Below are positions 36,428-46,789 of a stretch of 64,000 nucleotides of DNA, in pieces (the stretch's first letter is position 1; each line of letters begins with the position of its first letter). Source of the stretch: Beta vulgaris subsp. vulgaris (Eukaryota; Streptophyta; Magnoliopsida; Caryophyllales; Amaranthaceae); contig NC_079203.1 of NCBI RefSeq assembly GCF_026745355.1, positions 37,696,037-37,760,036 of the forward strand, written 5' to 3'. Position numbers and translations under genes: made by a program. The notes under the pieces are model-generated. The model was not told where the DNA came from and made no database searches. It saw nothing but the letters and a program-made list of their open reading frames with translations.

Positions 36428-36955
36428 TTAGGGGTACTAATCGAGTTGGGCAGCTCGCGAGCAACTCGAGCTTAACTCGGTCAACGCTCGGTCAAAACTT
36501 AACTCGAGCTGGCTCGACTCGAGTTCTACTTGGCTCAAAACCTTAACGAGCACGAGTTGAGCATTACCCTCCTAGACTGGTTAAGCTCGCGAACAACTCG
36601 ATAATTTTTTTTCATTTTATTTTTTAATAAAAAAGTATATTAAAAATTTAGGGACCAACTTAGGCCCAATAACAATATACTTTATGGTCCATGAATTCAT
36701 GATAATAAGAGTAGTAATTCTAATGTTTTTTTAAAAAAATAAGAAAATCAAGGTAAAACTAATTTTACATTATTTACTATTAACGAGTTAGGGAGCAATC
36801 AAGCCAACCTCGAGTCGAGCTAATATGGTTTATCAAGCTCGAGTCGGTTTAATCAGGTTTATCTAGCTTGAGTCGAGCTAATCAGGTTTATCGAGTCGAA
36901 GTCGACTTTCACTTCGAGTTGCAGAGAGAATAACGAGCGAGCAAGAGACGAGTTC
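36428..36955. repeat. CTCGAG-rich repeat, probable non-autonomous transposon
   Basis: It begins TAGGGGTACTAATCGAGTTG. Two blocks of ACTCGAGC/GCTCGAGT words (36440-36600 and 36790-36955) face each other across an AT-rich centre. The layout matches other such elements in the window and non-autonomous hAT-like repeats, but the right end and a target duplication were not found. Confidence 0.45.
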
Positions 36956-37341
36956 ACTTAGGCCCATATGCATTAGAGTCCATTTTGCATTCATATTAGG
37001 TCCATCTAAATCTGAGTCTATATACATTCATTTAAGGCCCGCTAGCATTAGAGTCCATCTTAGGCCCAGGCCATATAAGTCTAGCCCATGTCAAAATCTA
37101 GGCTCATTTGCATCTATGTGTGAAACCTAATATATGTCAAACCCATTCCAAGTCTAATCCAACTCTAGTCCAATCCAATGTCAAGCCCTTATGCACTTTC
37201 AAGTCTAACTTCAAATCAATATAGGACTAAATCCAGAATTAGGTCAATATAAGGCCCAACTTATTTCCAAAGTTATTCCAGTAGTCCAATTCCAAATCCA
37301 CTTAGTTTGAAGTTCAAACCTTAAGACTAGCGAAACTAGCA

Positions 37342-37690
37342 GTCCCTTAAGACCATAATGGCACCCCTTGGCGTAGCTAAGCTAGTCACCTTTAAGACCA
37401 TAACGACACCCTCTGACTTAGCTAAGCTAGTCACCCTTAAGACCATAACAACACCCCTTGACTTAGCTAAACTAGTCACCCTTAGGACCATAACAACACC
37501 CCTTGGCTTAGCTAAGCTAGTAACCCTTAAGACCATAACGACACTCCTTGACTTAGCTAAGCTTGTCACCCTTAAAACGATAACGACACCCTTTGACTTA
37601 GCTAAGCTAGTCACCCTTAAGACCATAATGACACCCTTTGGCCTAGCAAAGCTAATCGCTCATAAGTCCATAAAGGCAATCCATTAAGTC
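37342..37690. repeat. 45-bp minisatellite, about eight units
   Basis: The unit contains GACCATAACGACACCC, TTGACTTAGCTAAGCTAGTC and ACCCTTAA. Because 45 is a multiple of three, both strands stay open: 109 codons on plus (period LAKLVTLKTITTPLD) and 96 on minus. I read this as a repeat and not a gene. Confidence 0.9.
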
Positions 37691-38932
37691 TAGTGAAACT
37701 AGCATATAACCCCAATCATTCAGTCTGCTTGCATAGTCCATTCCGCATCTGCATATGCATATAGTTAGGCTCATGTCACCATCATAACCATAACCATATC
37801 CATTTCCCATTTCCACTTTCATCGTCATATCTCATCTCTTATTTCCATTTCTCCACTCTCATTTCCATTTCTCATTTCAAAAGCATCATTTTAAAAAATT
37901 TAGGAGGTTCATTCGATTTCTGTTCAAGACAAGTCTTGAGATTATAACTTGGGAAGGCCCGACAGAAAGGCAACAAGGTCAACCTACTATTGGACTTGTC
38001 AAGGGAATCCTCACTTTTTCAGACGAATCCTCTTACTCTTCTGTATTCTTAGAAATTTCGGATTTCTCTTGGTCGATGCTAATGACGTTGAAATTTTGGT
38101 GAATACGTTATGTGAAAATCGCTTTTAGGAATATCTCATCATTTTTACTATTTAATTTCTATTACTGGAACTTAATTTGGGGTAAGAACCCAATAAGGAA
38201 AATGATATTTTCCTCCTTTTTTCCAGTCTACAACTTCACTCATTAATGTTAAAGTTTGCAAGGAAGATGAAGAATCCACTTTGTTCCTATCTTTTACTTT
38301 GCTCATTGCCTCCCAAAATTTATTTTAAGTTGAATTTCATTTGACTCTTATGAGTTTATGGTTTTTGGGTTATTCTAACCATATGTTCTTCTAAATTTTA
38401 ATTGTTTTTATTTTTTCTGATTTTGAGCAATCTCTAAACAAGATATAATCTAATACCTGAAATGTGTATTAGGAAATTATCTGGATGAATGATGATGGAG
38501 TAGCAAGCAGAAGTTCATCTTTATAGTATTTTTTAACAATCCATTCCACTACATTTACCACTTTATTAAAACTTTTACAAATAGATCATTAAACGGTTCT
38601 CTATTCAGTTGGAAAATATAGAAATAGGTAGGATGATTTCGAATCAAGGTCAGATTAGGCATATCATGGAAGTATCATGTTGCATAAAGCCATGTATTTG
38701 GAATGGCACACAAACTCTGTTGTATGGTACTTCTATACTGGTATCTCTCTTAAATTAACTTTCTAGATCTAATTTATTTGTTCTTCTACGTTTTTATTTT
38801 GTGTAGGCAAGGATCTCTTCAAATTTTATGTTGTCTCTTGAAAGAATTGCAGATTGGTATCAAGGTATAAGCTTTCTTAGTCTTTTTACTAGATTTTGCT
38901 ATATTAAGCATTGAGTTTATTAGGAATTGAAG
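37691..38932. other. Unassigned intergenic DNA
   Basis: A CATTTCC/CATCTC-rich patch at 37780-37880 and AT-rich DNA after it. No gene recognised. Confidence 0.35.
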
Positions 38933-38934
38933 TA

Positions 38935-39204
38935 CTCCCTCTGTTTTTATTTATTTGCTACATTTTCCAAAAAGAGTTGCTTTTTTATTTGCTACATTTC
39001 CTTATTAGGAGACTTGACCCACCAAAAAGTAATAGTATTATATTTGTTTCCCCTCTTCTTCCACCAAAAAGTACTACTTTTTCCCCTTTTTCCACCCTAT
39101 TTAATGCTAAAGGGGTCAAAAACTACACCAAAAAAGAATGAAAGGGAGATTTCCTAAATTCTTGTGTAAACAAGAATGTAGCAAATAAATAAAAGCGGAG
39201 GGAG
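38935..39204. mobile_element. Stowaway MITE, 270 bp, TA duplication
   Basis: The left end CTCCCTCTGTTTTTATTTAT pairs with the right end ATAAATAAAAGCGGAGGGAG. TA flanks both ends (38933-38934 and 39205-39206), typical of Tc1/mariner-mobilised Stowaway elements. No coding capacity. Confidence 0.93.
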
Positions 39205-39206
39205 TA

Positions 39207-40212
39207 ATTCTCATTTGATTCTGTTTTCCAATTGAATCTGTTCGGTGGGAAACTATATGTTAGAGAAGGTAGTTAATTATTTTGTTGGTGGGCATCCTAT
39301 ATTTGCAATATCGAGAAATGCGGCTGTTCTTTCACTTATGTAAGGTAATTAATGTCAATACTACTAAATTATCACCTGCTGCTCTTTGGTTAGTGTTTAA
39401 TTTGCTATGTGACATATTAGCGCATAGTAGTATAAGATGTTAATTCATTATCATTGACACTATATATTTTATTATCTATCAAATTACCGGTAGGACTAGA
39501 AAGATTTTGTTTGAAAACTCTAAATCATTTGGACCTAGGACTTAGTGTTAAATTGCTTTTTAGTTTTGTTTGACCTTCAGTTAAAAGAATGAGTGGAACA
39601 TGACACTATTCTTTCTCTATCTACTTCTAATTTTCTTTTTTAAATAATTTGGGGAGTTAAGGTTGTATTTGTTATAAAAAATTTTCATTTATTGACTAAG
39701 GGTGGGGGAAGTGTGGAATCTTTATAGTTCTTATTTCATCAACTTATTTCTCTAATTACCTTTATGCGCATATTTATTTCATATATTTCTTTATCTAACT
39801 CCACATTTTATATCTGTTGTATCTGTTGTTGCTTTGCAGGTCATATGAGTTATGCTTAATTGAGAGTTTGACAATTTTATTAACCTACAAATAGTGAAAA
39901 GATGTAATTCTTGAAGCATAAATGTAAAATTGTACACTACATGTACCATTAGCATAGTTTTGTAACTTTAAAGGAGGTTGATACTCGGAATAATTCAATC
40001 AGTGTACTATTAGCGAAGACTGATAGAGTTAATTAGATATAGGACGTCGATAGAGGGACGGAGGAACTATGTTACTATACTATCTACAAGCTATTTTTCC
40101 TTCTACTTCATCTATTGTATAAGGAGTTTATTATTCCTCTACCCTCTTTACCGTATCTTAAACTATAAGTATATAAAAAAAAAAATCATGCATCGCACGG
40201 GTGTTAATCTAG
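39207..40212 (+). other. Unassigned DNA ending in a Helitron 3' terminus
   Basis: CATCGCACGGGTGTTAATCTAG at its end (40191-40212), followed by T, has the form of a Helitron 3' end. No matching 5' TC end was identified, so the element may be truncated. Confidence 0.45.
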
Positions 40213-40218
40213 TTTATA

Positions 40219-40480
40219 TCTATATAAATATATTAAAAGGCGTGCGAAAACAAGAAACTGTGCCACGTGGCACTCTCCTTATGGAATTTTAGTTCATGTA
40301 ATCCATGTACAATAAAAAAATTAAGAAATTGCATAGTATAGGGTTTGATCTCGACCTCAAGTACATATACTAAAGTTTTAACCAGTAGGCTAAGTTGTAT
40401 TTAGTGTTATAATCATAAAGTATTATATTAATAAATGAAATTTCTTCTTACCCGGGGCATAATCCGGACCCAATAACTAG
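40219..40480 (+). mobile_element. Mini-Helitron, second copy, 262 bp
   Basis: It starts TCTATATAAATATATTAAAA after A and ends CAATAACTAG before T. It shares the internal order of the copy at 3259-3523 (GCCACGTGGC, TTGCATAGTATAGG, ACCCGGGGCATAATCCGG near the 3' end). Confidence 0.75.
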
Positions 40481-41616
40481 TAAATATATTGAAAGGTGTG
40501 TATGACAACGTCTATGCGCTATGTGACACCCTCATTCTGCCACTAGGATTTTGTCACATGTCTATTAACCAACAATAAGTCGGGTGATCAATATTTTAAA
40601 AAATATATATGCTGAAGCCTAGGGGCGTTCATAAAAAACCGAAATCGAAATACCAAAAAAACTAGTTAAAATGGTTGGTAACCGTAATGATAAAAAATGT
40701 TTTAACGGTACGGTTACCGAACCGATAAAATTAACGGTTAAATGGTACAGTTACGGTTATGATTTTTGAGTATATGGTTAACCGAAATACCGAAATATAT
40801 TTTTTCTCTATATATTTCTTGTGAAACATTTTTCAAAACAATTATATTAATTCTAATATTTGTTACTAAGTTACAATAATTAGAGAAAGTATGTTATTAT
40901 TTGAAAACTCTAGTAATAATATAAACACTATAATTAGGAAATGGAATGAATTCTTAATGTTAGTTATATTTTTCAATAAATTTATTATCCACTTTATAAT
41001 ACATTTTGAGTATATTAGAGTATATATTATATAAAATATATGCACAAAAAAATAAAAAATATATATGTACATTAAGTAAAAGAATATAATAAATTTAAAA
41101 AACGTTAATGATTAATCGAAAAATCGTACCGAAAAAACGGTTAATCGATTACGCGGTAACCGATTTAAACGGTTACGGTTCGCAAAAAGAGAAAACTGAA
41201 ACTTTTGGTTACTAAAATGAAATGTTGTTTTGGAACGATTAACCACCAACACCCATATTGAAGCCTGGGCTCGAACCCCTGACCTCAGGTAAGGATTTGC
41301 AAAGACTCACCATATGATCTAACATCTTTTAGTGATTCATGTTTTCACAAAATTATGGATATGTGTTATAATTAGCAATGTGGGAGTCAATGCCTACTTC
41401 CAGCCATAAAGTTTATTTTCTTATTTGATTTCTTTTTTGCACTCATCTCCTTGCTTTATCTCATAATGATGTCTTGAATCGACCATATGACCTATTAACA
41501 AGAATTAAGATACATTTACCACTACACCAAGTGATATATGGTGTATTATTTTAAAATTAAATTATCTATAGATGAAAAATATAAGTACTCAGGGCAAACC
41601 CAAGCCTAAAAACTAG
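40481..41616 (+). mobile_element. Third Helitron, interrupted by a hAT-like insertion
   Basis: The text TAAATATATTGAAAGGTGTG right after 40480 looks like the interior of a Helitron 5' end, and the 3' end GCCTAAAAACTAG before T lies at 41604-41616. The 5' TC is displaced by the mini-Helitron inserted at 40219-40480. The body is split at TGAAGCCT by the element at 40621-41258. Confidence 0.55.
40621..41258. mobile_element. hAT-like non-autonomous element with 8-bp duplication
   Basis: TGAAGCCT flanks it at 40613-40620 and 41259-41266. The left end is AGGGGCGTTCAT and the right end read inward is ATATGGGTGTTGG, a weak inverted match. Subterminal blocks are full of GGTTAACCG, TACCGAAAT and ACGGTTACGG words around an AT-rich core. 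No transposase. Confidence 0.75.
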
Positions 41617-41762
41617 TTTCTAATCTAAATCATAGTGATAAGCTTTAAATTAAGGGAAATTTCCTCAGGTACCCCTGAAGTTTGGCGTAATTCTCAAATT
41701 TCCCCCCTACATTTGGGAATTCCTCATATACCCCTGAGGTTTGTGTTTGGGCTCACGATACC

Positions 41763-44488
41763 TGAAATAGCCTTCCTGAATAAGTGGAATATTAGAATTA
41801 ATAAACATTCTTAAGGTTATAAAAGAAACACACAATAGCAAGTAATAGGGTTAAGATTTGTTTCATATTGTTAATTACAAGAATACTTTGTTAAATAAAT
41901 TATTTATAGAATTCATGAATAACGGGTTAGTAAGAAGTGATTTTTTAAATAAAATAAAAGAGATGGATCCAAGATGAGGAAAGGAATTGGGTATGAATAT
42001 GGACTTATTGGGAGTCTAAGTTTAAATTTTCAAGTGAATACCTTAGCCTTAAGTGGGTCAATCAAGGTAAAACATAAAAAGGGGACTGTTCAGAAAATGC
42101 TGAACACACCTTTATGGGAACCAGAGTTTTAGACCTTGTAAATTCCGCCAAAGGGTAAAAAATTAGATGGGAGTGTCCTAAATACATTGGGGAACTTAGG
42201 GTAAAGATTTCGTTACATTTAGAGAGAGAACCAGAGAAACCCAGAAGTTTCTTTCCTCTCCCTCTCACCCGCCAGTCACTCTGTTTAGGAACCAGCTTTG
42301 GTTCTTCATCTTCCTCTCCTAAATTACTACATAAAAACTCTTCAAAAATTACATGCAAGTTGATATCTAGCTATTTCAGTGGATAATAGGTTTTGGGAAG
42401 AAAAGTTTTCAAGCCAAAGGTCCAAGGAGATTAATCAAAGTCAAGGAAAGAAGAAGGTAGGTGAGGTAAGTAATGTATGGTTGAAAGATTGATTCTTTGG
42501 GTCGAATTTTGAGAGTATTCTTGTAAGATTATTGATGATATGTCATTTTGAATATAGGTACTAATAAGTTCAGTAGAGAATCAAGATTTCAAGGAGGTTT
42601 AGAAGTGAAAAACCTAGCAAGCAAGCAAGGTACACAAGCATTAACTAAAACACTAAATTTTTGGTTAAGAAAATTCTGTAAATTGGTTATATGTGATTAT
42701 GGCTACGAAATTGTTGTTGCTGTGGTTTTATGATGATTATTATTTGTGTAAAGCTGTTTTTGATGACTAATCAAATGCATGTGAAGTTTCCCACTAGATT
42801 CATGTTTAGTTTGTCATAAAAACATGATTTTTGGACATTATAACTCATGAATGTGTATCTAATTGTTTTGTATGAGATTTCTAATTAAAGTATTTATAAG
42901 ATGGCAGTAGTTAAGTCATAGATAATCTTAAGAATTAATGGATACACGTGTCTAAGATTTATAATTGATTATGTACCAAATTGTGACTATCGTTACTAGA
43001 CTTTTGATGTTAAATTTATTCAAGTGCTAAGAACTTATTTAAGAAGAATTTTTTTTGTAATATAACTAAAGGAGGAGTAGCTTGGTATCATAATATGAGA
43101 GTCAAGATTATAGAATTTTGTGATTAAGCAAATTTAACGATTAATCTGCATTTCTAATGGAAAAGAACAACAATGGTTTTTTCGATTTCAAGGTTTATTT
43201 ATTTATGTAAGAATACTATTAAAGTAATATTTATATACATAAGACCCTAATATAAGAGGTACTTCTTGAGGAATAGATTGAATATTAAACTTAACTGTAC
43301 TTTAGAATTCATAATTTCATAGAAAACCTTGTATAGTTTACCTTACCTTAAGAAAAGAATTCTTGATGATAATATCGACCTTCAATTACTTAAATATTTT
43401 CTTTAAAAATCATTAGTATACAAGTAAGTGTCCATAGTGATTTTGAAGAAAGAACTAATTTATTTTCTTATTTCCTTTCTAGTATATAACGTTACTTTAA
43501 AACTTTAAATCAAATAAACCGATATGATAAAAAATTCTTTTATTCTCTTAGTGGGAACTTCACATGATGGATTATTCTTAGAAATTTTGGTTGAAAAATA
43601 AGTTTTCCTCAACACTTCAAATAAGATTATTTTTCGTACTTATTCTTGTAAGAATGATGATTTTTCACTTGTGAATATATGAAACGATTGGGGAAAGAAG
43701 CGTTTAGCAGTGATGTAGATATGTGAATGATAAGAGTATGATAAGGATTATGAATGAGTATTGGGACATGTCCTGGAAGTCTTGCAAGCAGAAATGATAA
43801 GAGAAGGGAGACGTCCCTCATCAGTTATACAGTTATCTCTCTAATCAGGTTCTCTTTCCCAAATCGAAAGTATGCGGGTTTAATGTGGAGCATAAAACTA
43901 TTTATATCTATTCCCAACTGTTTGTATATTGTGTAAGATAATGTGAATAAAATTGAACTTTGGTAAGATCTTCGGAATGGTAACAAGAAACATTTTCTTT
44001 TGCTTTAATTAGAAGACACGTTTATTATGTCTATTTCTTTTGTGATAAGTGGAGCTTGTGTACCAGCCTTGCTGATTGAGTATTTTGGAATGTTTGTAAT
44101 GGTTGGGGGACAGGGTCCCCTAATTTGCAGGAATAAGAGAAAAGGTGTGAAGGATTACCTACTTGGTATGCATGTGATTCAAATAGTTAAAAGGAGCATG
44201 GAAGCTGGGCTTTTGAGTTATTCTGTTAATTATAATAGTTTGCTTATTTTGGGTTATGTAAATTCTTAAATTGGATTTAGTTATCTCTCAGATTAAGATG
44301 TAATAGTTGGTAGTTATATTTTAATTGCTAATTATAAGTAGGTTAATTATGATATCGTTTTGCTACCCCTTGTTATTAGGAGGTAGTTCAGTAACACCCC
44401 TCTGATTAGATGTTTAATTCATGATTGACTGAGGGTTTATGAGTGGAATCATGAATGGATTAAGCAACTAATGGAGTGGGCTGTTACA
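41763..44488 (+). repeat. 5' LTR of the gypsy chromovirus
   Basis: Starts TGAAATAGCCTTCCTG, ends GGAGTGGGCTGTTACA. It pairs with 50218-52976. Short frames inside it are not genes. Confidence 0.95.
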
Positions 44489-44490
44489 GA

Positions 44491-44503
44491 TGGTATCAGA
44501 GCC
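44491..44503 (+). promoter_or_regulatory. Primer-binding site, initiator Met-tRNA type
   Basis: TGGTATCAGAGCC begins two bases after the LTR end. This is the usual complement of the 3' end of plant initiator methionine tRNA, where minus-strand synthesis starts. Confidence 0.95.
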
Positions 44504-44678
44504 GAAGGTTCTTGGTTAGACAACTAAAGGAATAGGATAATAAATAATATATATATATATATATAATATTATATGTGGAGTAAAACAGATCTAGGAGTAA
44601 AGAAAAGGAGGATTTAAGGTTGTGATAATTATGTGGATACAGGATGTTATGTGTATATGGTTTATTGAACTATAGGAA

Positions 44679-45346
44679 ATGGCTGGAAATGGAAGTGGAT
44701 CAAGCGGGAGTAGAAGATCTGTGTCCGTGGAGTTTGAGGATGGACCTGACACATGGAAAGCTACTTGTTGGGATGAACCTATCAGTCACATGATAGATGT
44801 GAAAGAAGGAATCAACAATGGAATGAAGATCATGGTGAAGGAGATCATAACCCATTCTCCCGTTCCGAGATTCAAGCCTATACCTGATTAAGACCTTACC
44901 TCCCTATGAACCTTGGGTGACGTTTAAAATGACCTATTGGAGAATATTGGTACTCTTTGTGGCCACCGGTGCTTATCAAAATGATGGTGTTAGCATGGAA
45001 AATATTACAAAAACCTATTCGTTGGAGGGGGTCCCGGAAGAGGTAGAAAAGGAAGTAGAGTGGACTAAGGAAGCATGGGCTTTGGGAGAGACTCCCATGG
45101 GACCTGGAGCTCAATATTGGCATGATATGTATGCAAGGTTAGAGCAGAGAGAAATGAATAGGAATGCGCCGCCTCCTTCACCAATAGTGGTGTCCAATGA
45201 GTCAAGCCGTGAACTAATAGGACGCGATCCAGCAGTCCAGGGGTTCTAGCTATAGGAGCTCTAGGGGTACTACCAGCAGTTCATCGGTGGGAGCTTTCCA
45301 GGGTACTAGTGATTCCGATTATATTCCGGAACCCCAACTCCAGTAG
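44679..45346 (+). pseudogene. Leader ORF between primer-binding site and gag, unknown function
   Basis: Three consecutive frames (44679-44891, 44917-45249, then a Ser-rich run to the TAG at 45344-45346) look like one protein of about 220 residues broken by two single-base shifts. It starts MAGNGSGSSGSRRSVSVEFE, has an acidic middle (GVPEEVEKEVEWTKEAWALG, 45027-45086), and a Ser/Arg-rich end (SSYRSSRGTTSSSSVG). It resembles no gag, protease or envelope that I know. Its ATG context (AGGAAATGGCT) is the same as that of gag. Extra ORFs before gag are known in the Tat/Ogre gypsy lineage; here the rest of the element is a chromovirus. Function unknown. Confidence 0.6.
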
Positions 45347-45691
45347 CAGCGACAGTGGATATTGTTATGATTCTTATCGGTTAAATAGGTGGAAGCTGGA
45401 TCAGGCAAGGGATTAAGAATTGTGATTTAGACAAATGTGATGGTTCTTTTATGTTTCATTTTAATATGTAATCTTGTTATCTGCAATGAGTAGGAATTGA
45501 GTAGGAATGGTTGGAATATGTGTTTTCATCTTATGTAATGTGAGGATATTAACGTATGATTATTGAATGAAAATGAAAAAAAATTGTGTGTGTTATAATT
45601 GGTTGTTCATTGTGGTTCCTTTCCTGAAGAATAGGGAAGGAAATAATTATGAATAGAATTTGAATTGTTTAAATATTGTTATGTGTAGGAA

Positions 45692-46780
45692 ATGGCTAGT
45701 GAAGGTAATGTCTCAAACAGCGCTGGTGAAAGAACCAGCGAAAAAGAATCATCTAAAGATGAGCAAATTCAAATGCTGAAAGAAATGAATGAAAGATTGT
45801 TAGCCTTACTAGAAGCTCAAGGGGCTAGTAAGGTTGATGAAGAGGAAAAGTTTTACAAAAGATAGCTTTCTCATCAACCTCGATTCTATGATGGGGAGGC
45901 GAACCCTGTTAAGTTCGAGGATTGGGTGAATCATATGACAAATTGCTGGATGTGGTGAGTTGTCCAGAGCACCTGAAGGTCAAAATGGCCTCCTTCTATT
46001 TAGAAGGACCTGCTGATATTTGGTGGAACACCACTAAAGGAATTTCCAAGCAGCCTGACTTCAGCTGGGAAAGTTCACTGAAAAATTGAAAGACAAATTC
46101 TTTCCTCTGGCTTTGCGGAGAATTAAGGAAAATGAGTTCCTATTTCTAAGACAAGCTAAAATGTCTGTGTTGGAATATGCAGCAAAGTTCTTAGAATTAT
46201 CAAGATTTGCCCAGATTTTGTGGCAAATGAAAGAATCAAATCTATGCGATTTTTTGAAGGGTTGAATTTGAAATATCAGAAGCGGGTAGGATCATACTCC
46301 ACTTTCGAGGAACTTTATGATAGGGCCTTGGAACAGGAGCGAATCGAGATGAAAGATGAAGAGTATCGAAAGAGGAAAAATGGGGGAAAAACTAAAGCGA
46401 AGAATGTAAAAAGATTCAAGAAAGAGGAGGGAACTGGAGTAACTTTTAAACCTCAAGGGGGAGGTGAAAAAATAAACAAGTCTGAATGGAAGTGCAGAAT
46501 GTGTGGAAGGAATCATTATGGGAGAAATTGCGCTGGGGAGTTGATTTGTTTTAAGTGTAGAGGTACGGGACACAAGATCGGAGAGTGTCCAAAAGGAGCA
46601 GGGGATAGACGCTTTAATTCAGGAAATAATCGAGATAGCAAGCCATTGATGCTGACAGCAGGTGCAGGTAGCTCCAGCCGTGGGAATAAAGGAGGGTTTA
46701 ATGGTGCTCAAGGAAGATCAGCTGGAAAGGTGTATGCCATTAAGTCGGAGGATACTAGCACGACAGAGACCCGGAATTAG
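45692..46780 (+). pseudogene. Gypsy gag, frame-broken
   Basis: The ATG at 45692 starts MASEGNVSNSAGERTSEK and a coiled region (QMLKEMNERLLALLEAQ). A stop at 45863-45865 follows, then LSHQPRFYDGEANPVKFEDW and LEGPADIWWNTTKG, typical of the retrotransposon gag domain. The 3' part is open from 46220 and holds two zinc knuckles (CRMCGRNHYGRNC and CFKCRGTGHKIGEC, 46493-46588), which bind genomic RNA. At least four single-base disruptions are present. The frame into pol is lost near 46775. Confidence 0.85.
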
Positions 46781-46789
46781 AAGGTAATG

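Noticed and set aside
37358..37687. Plus-strand 109-codon frame as a gene
   Set aside because: It is fully explained by the 45-bp tandem repeat, and the opposite strand is also open.
37342..37690. CRISPR-like array
   Set aside because: Units are contiguous with no unique spacers, in a plant genome.
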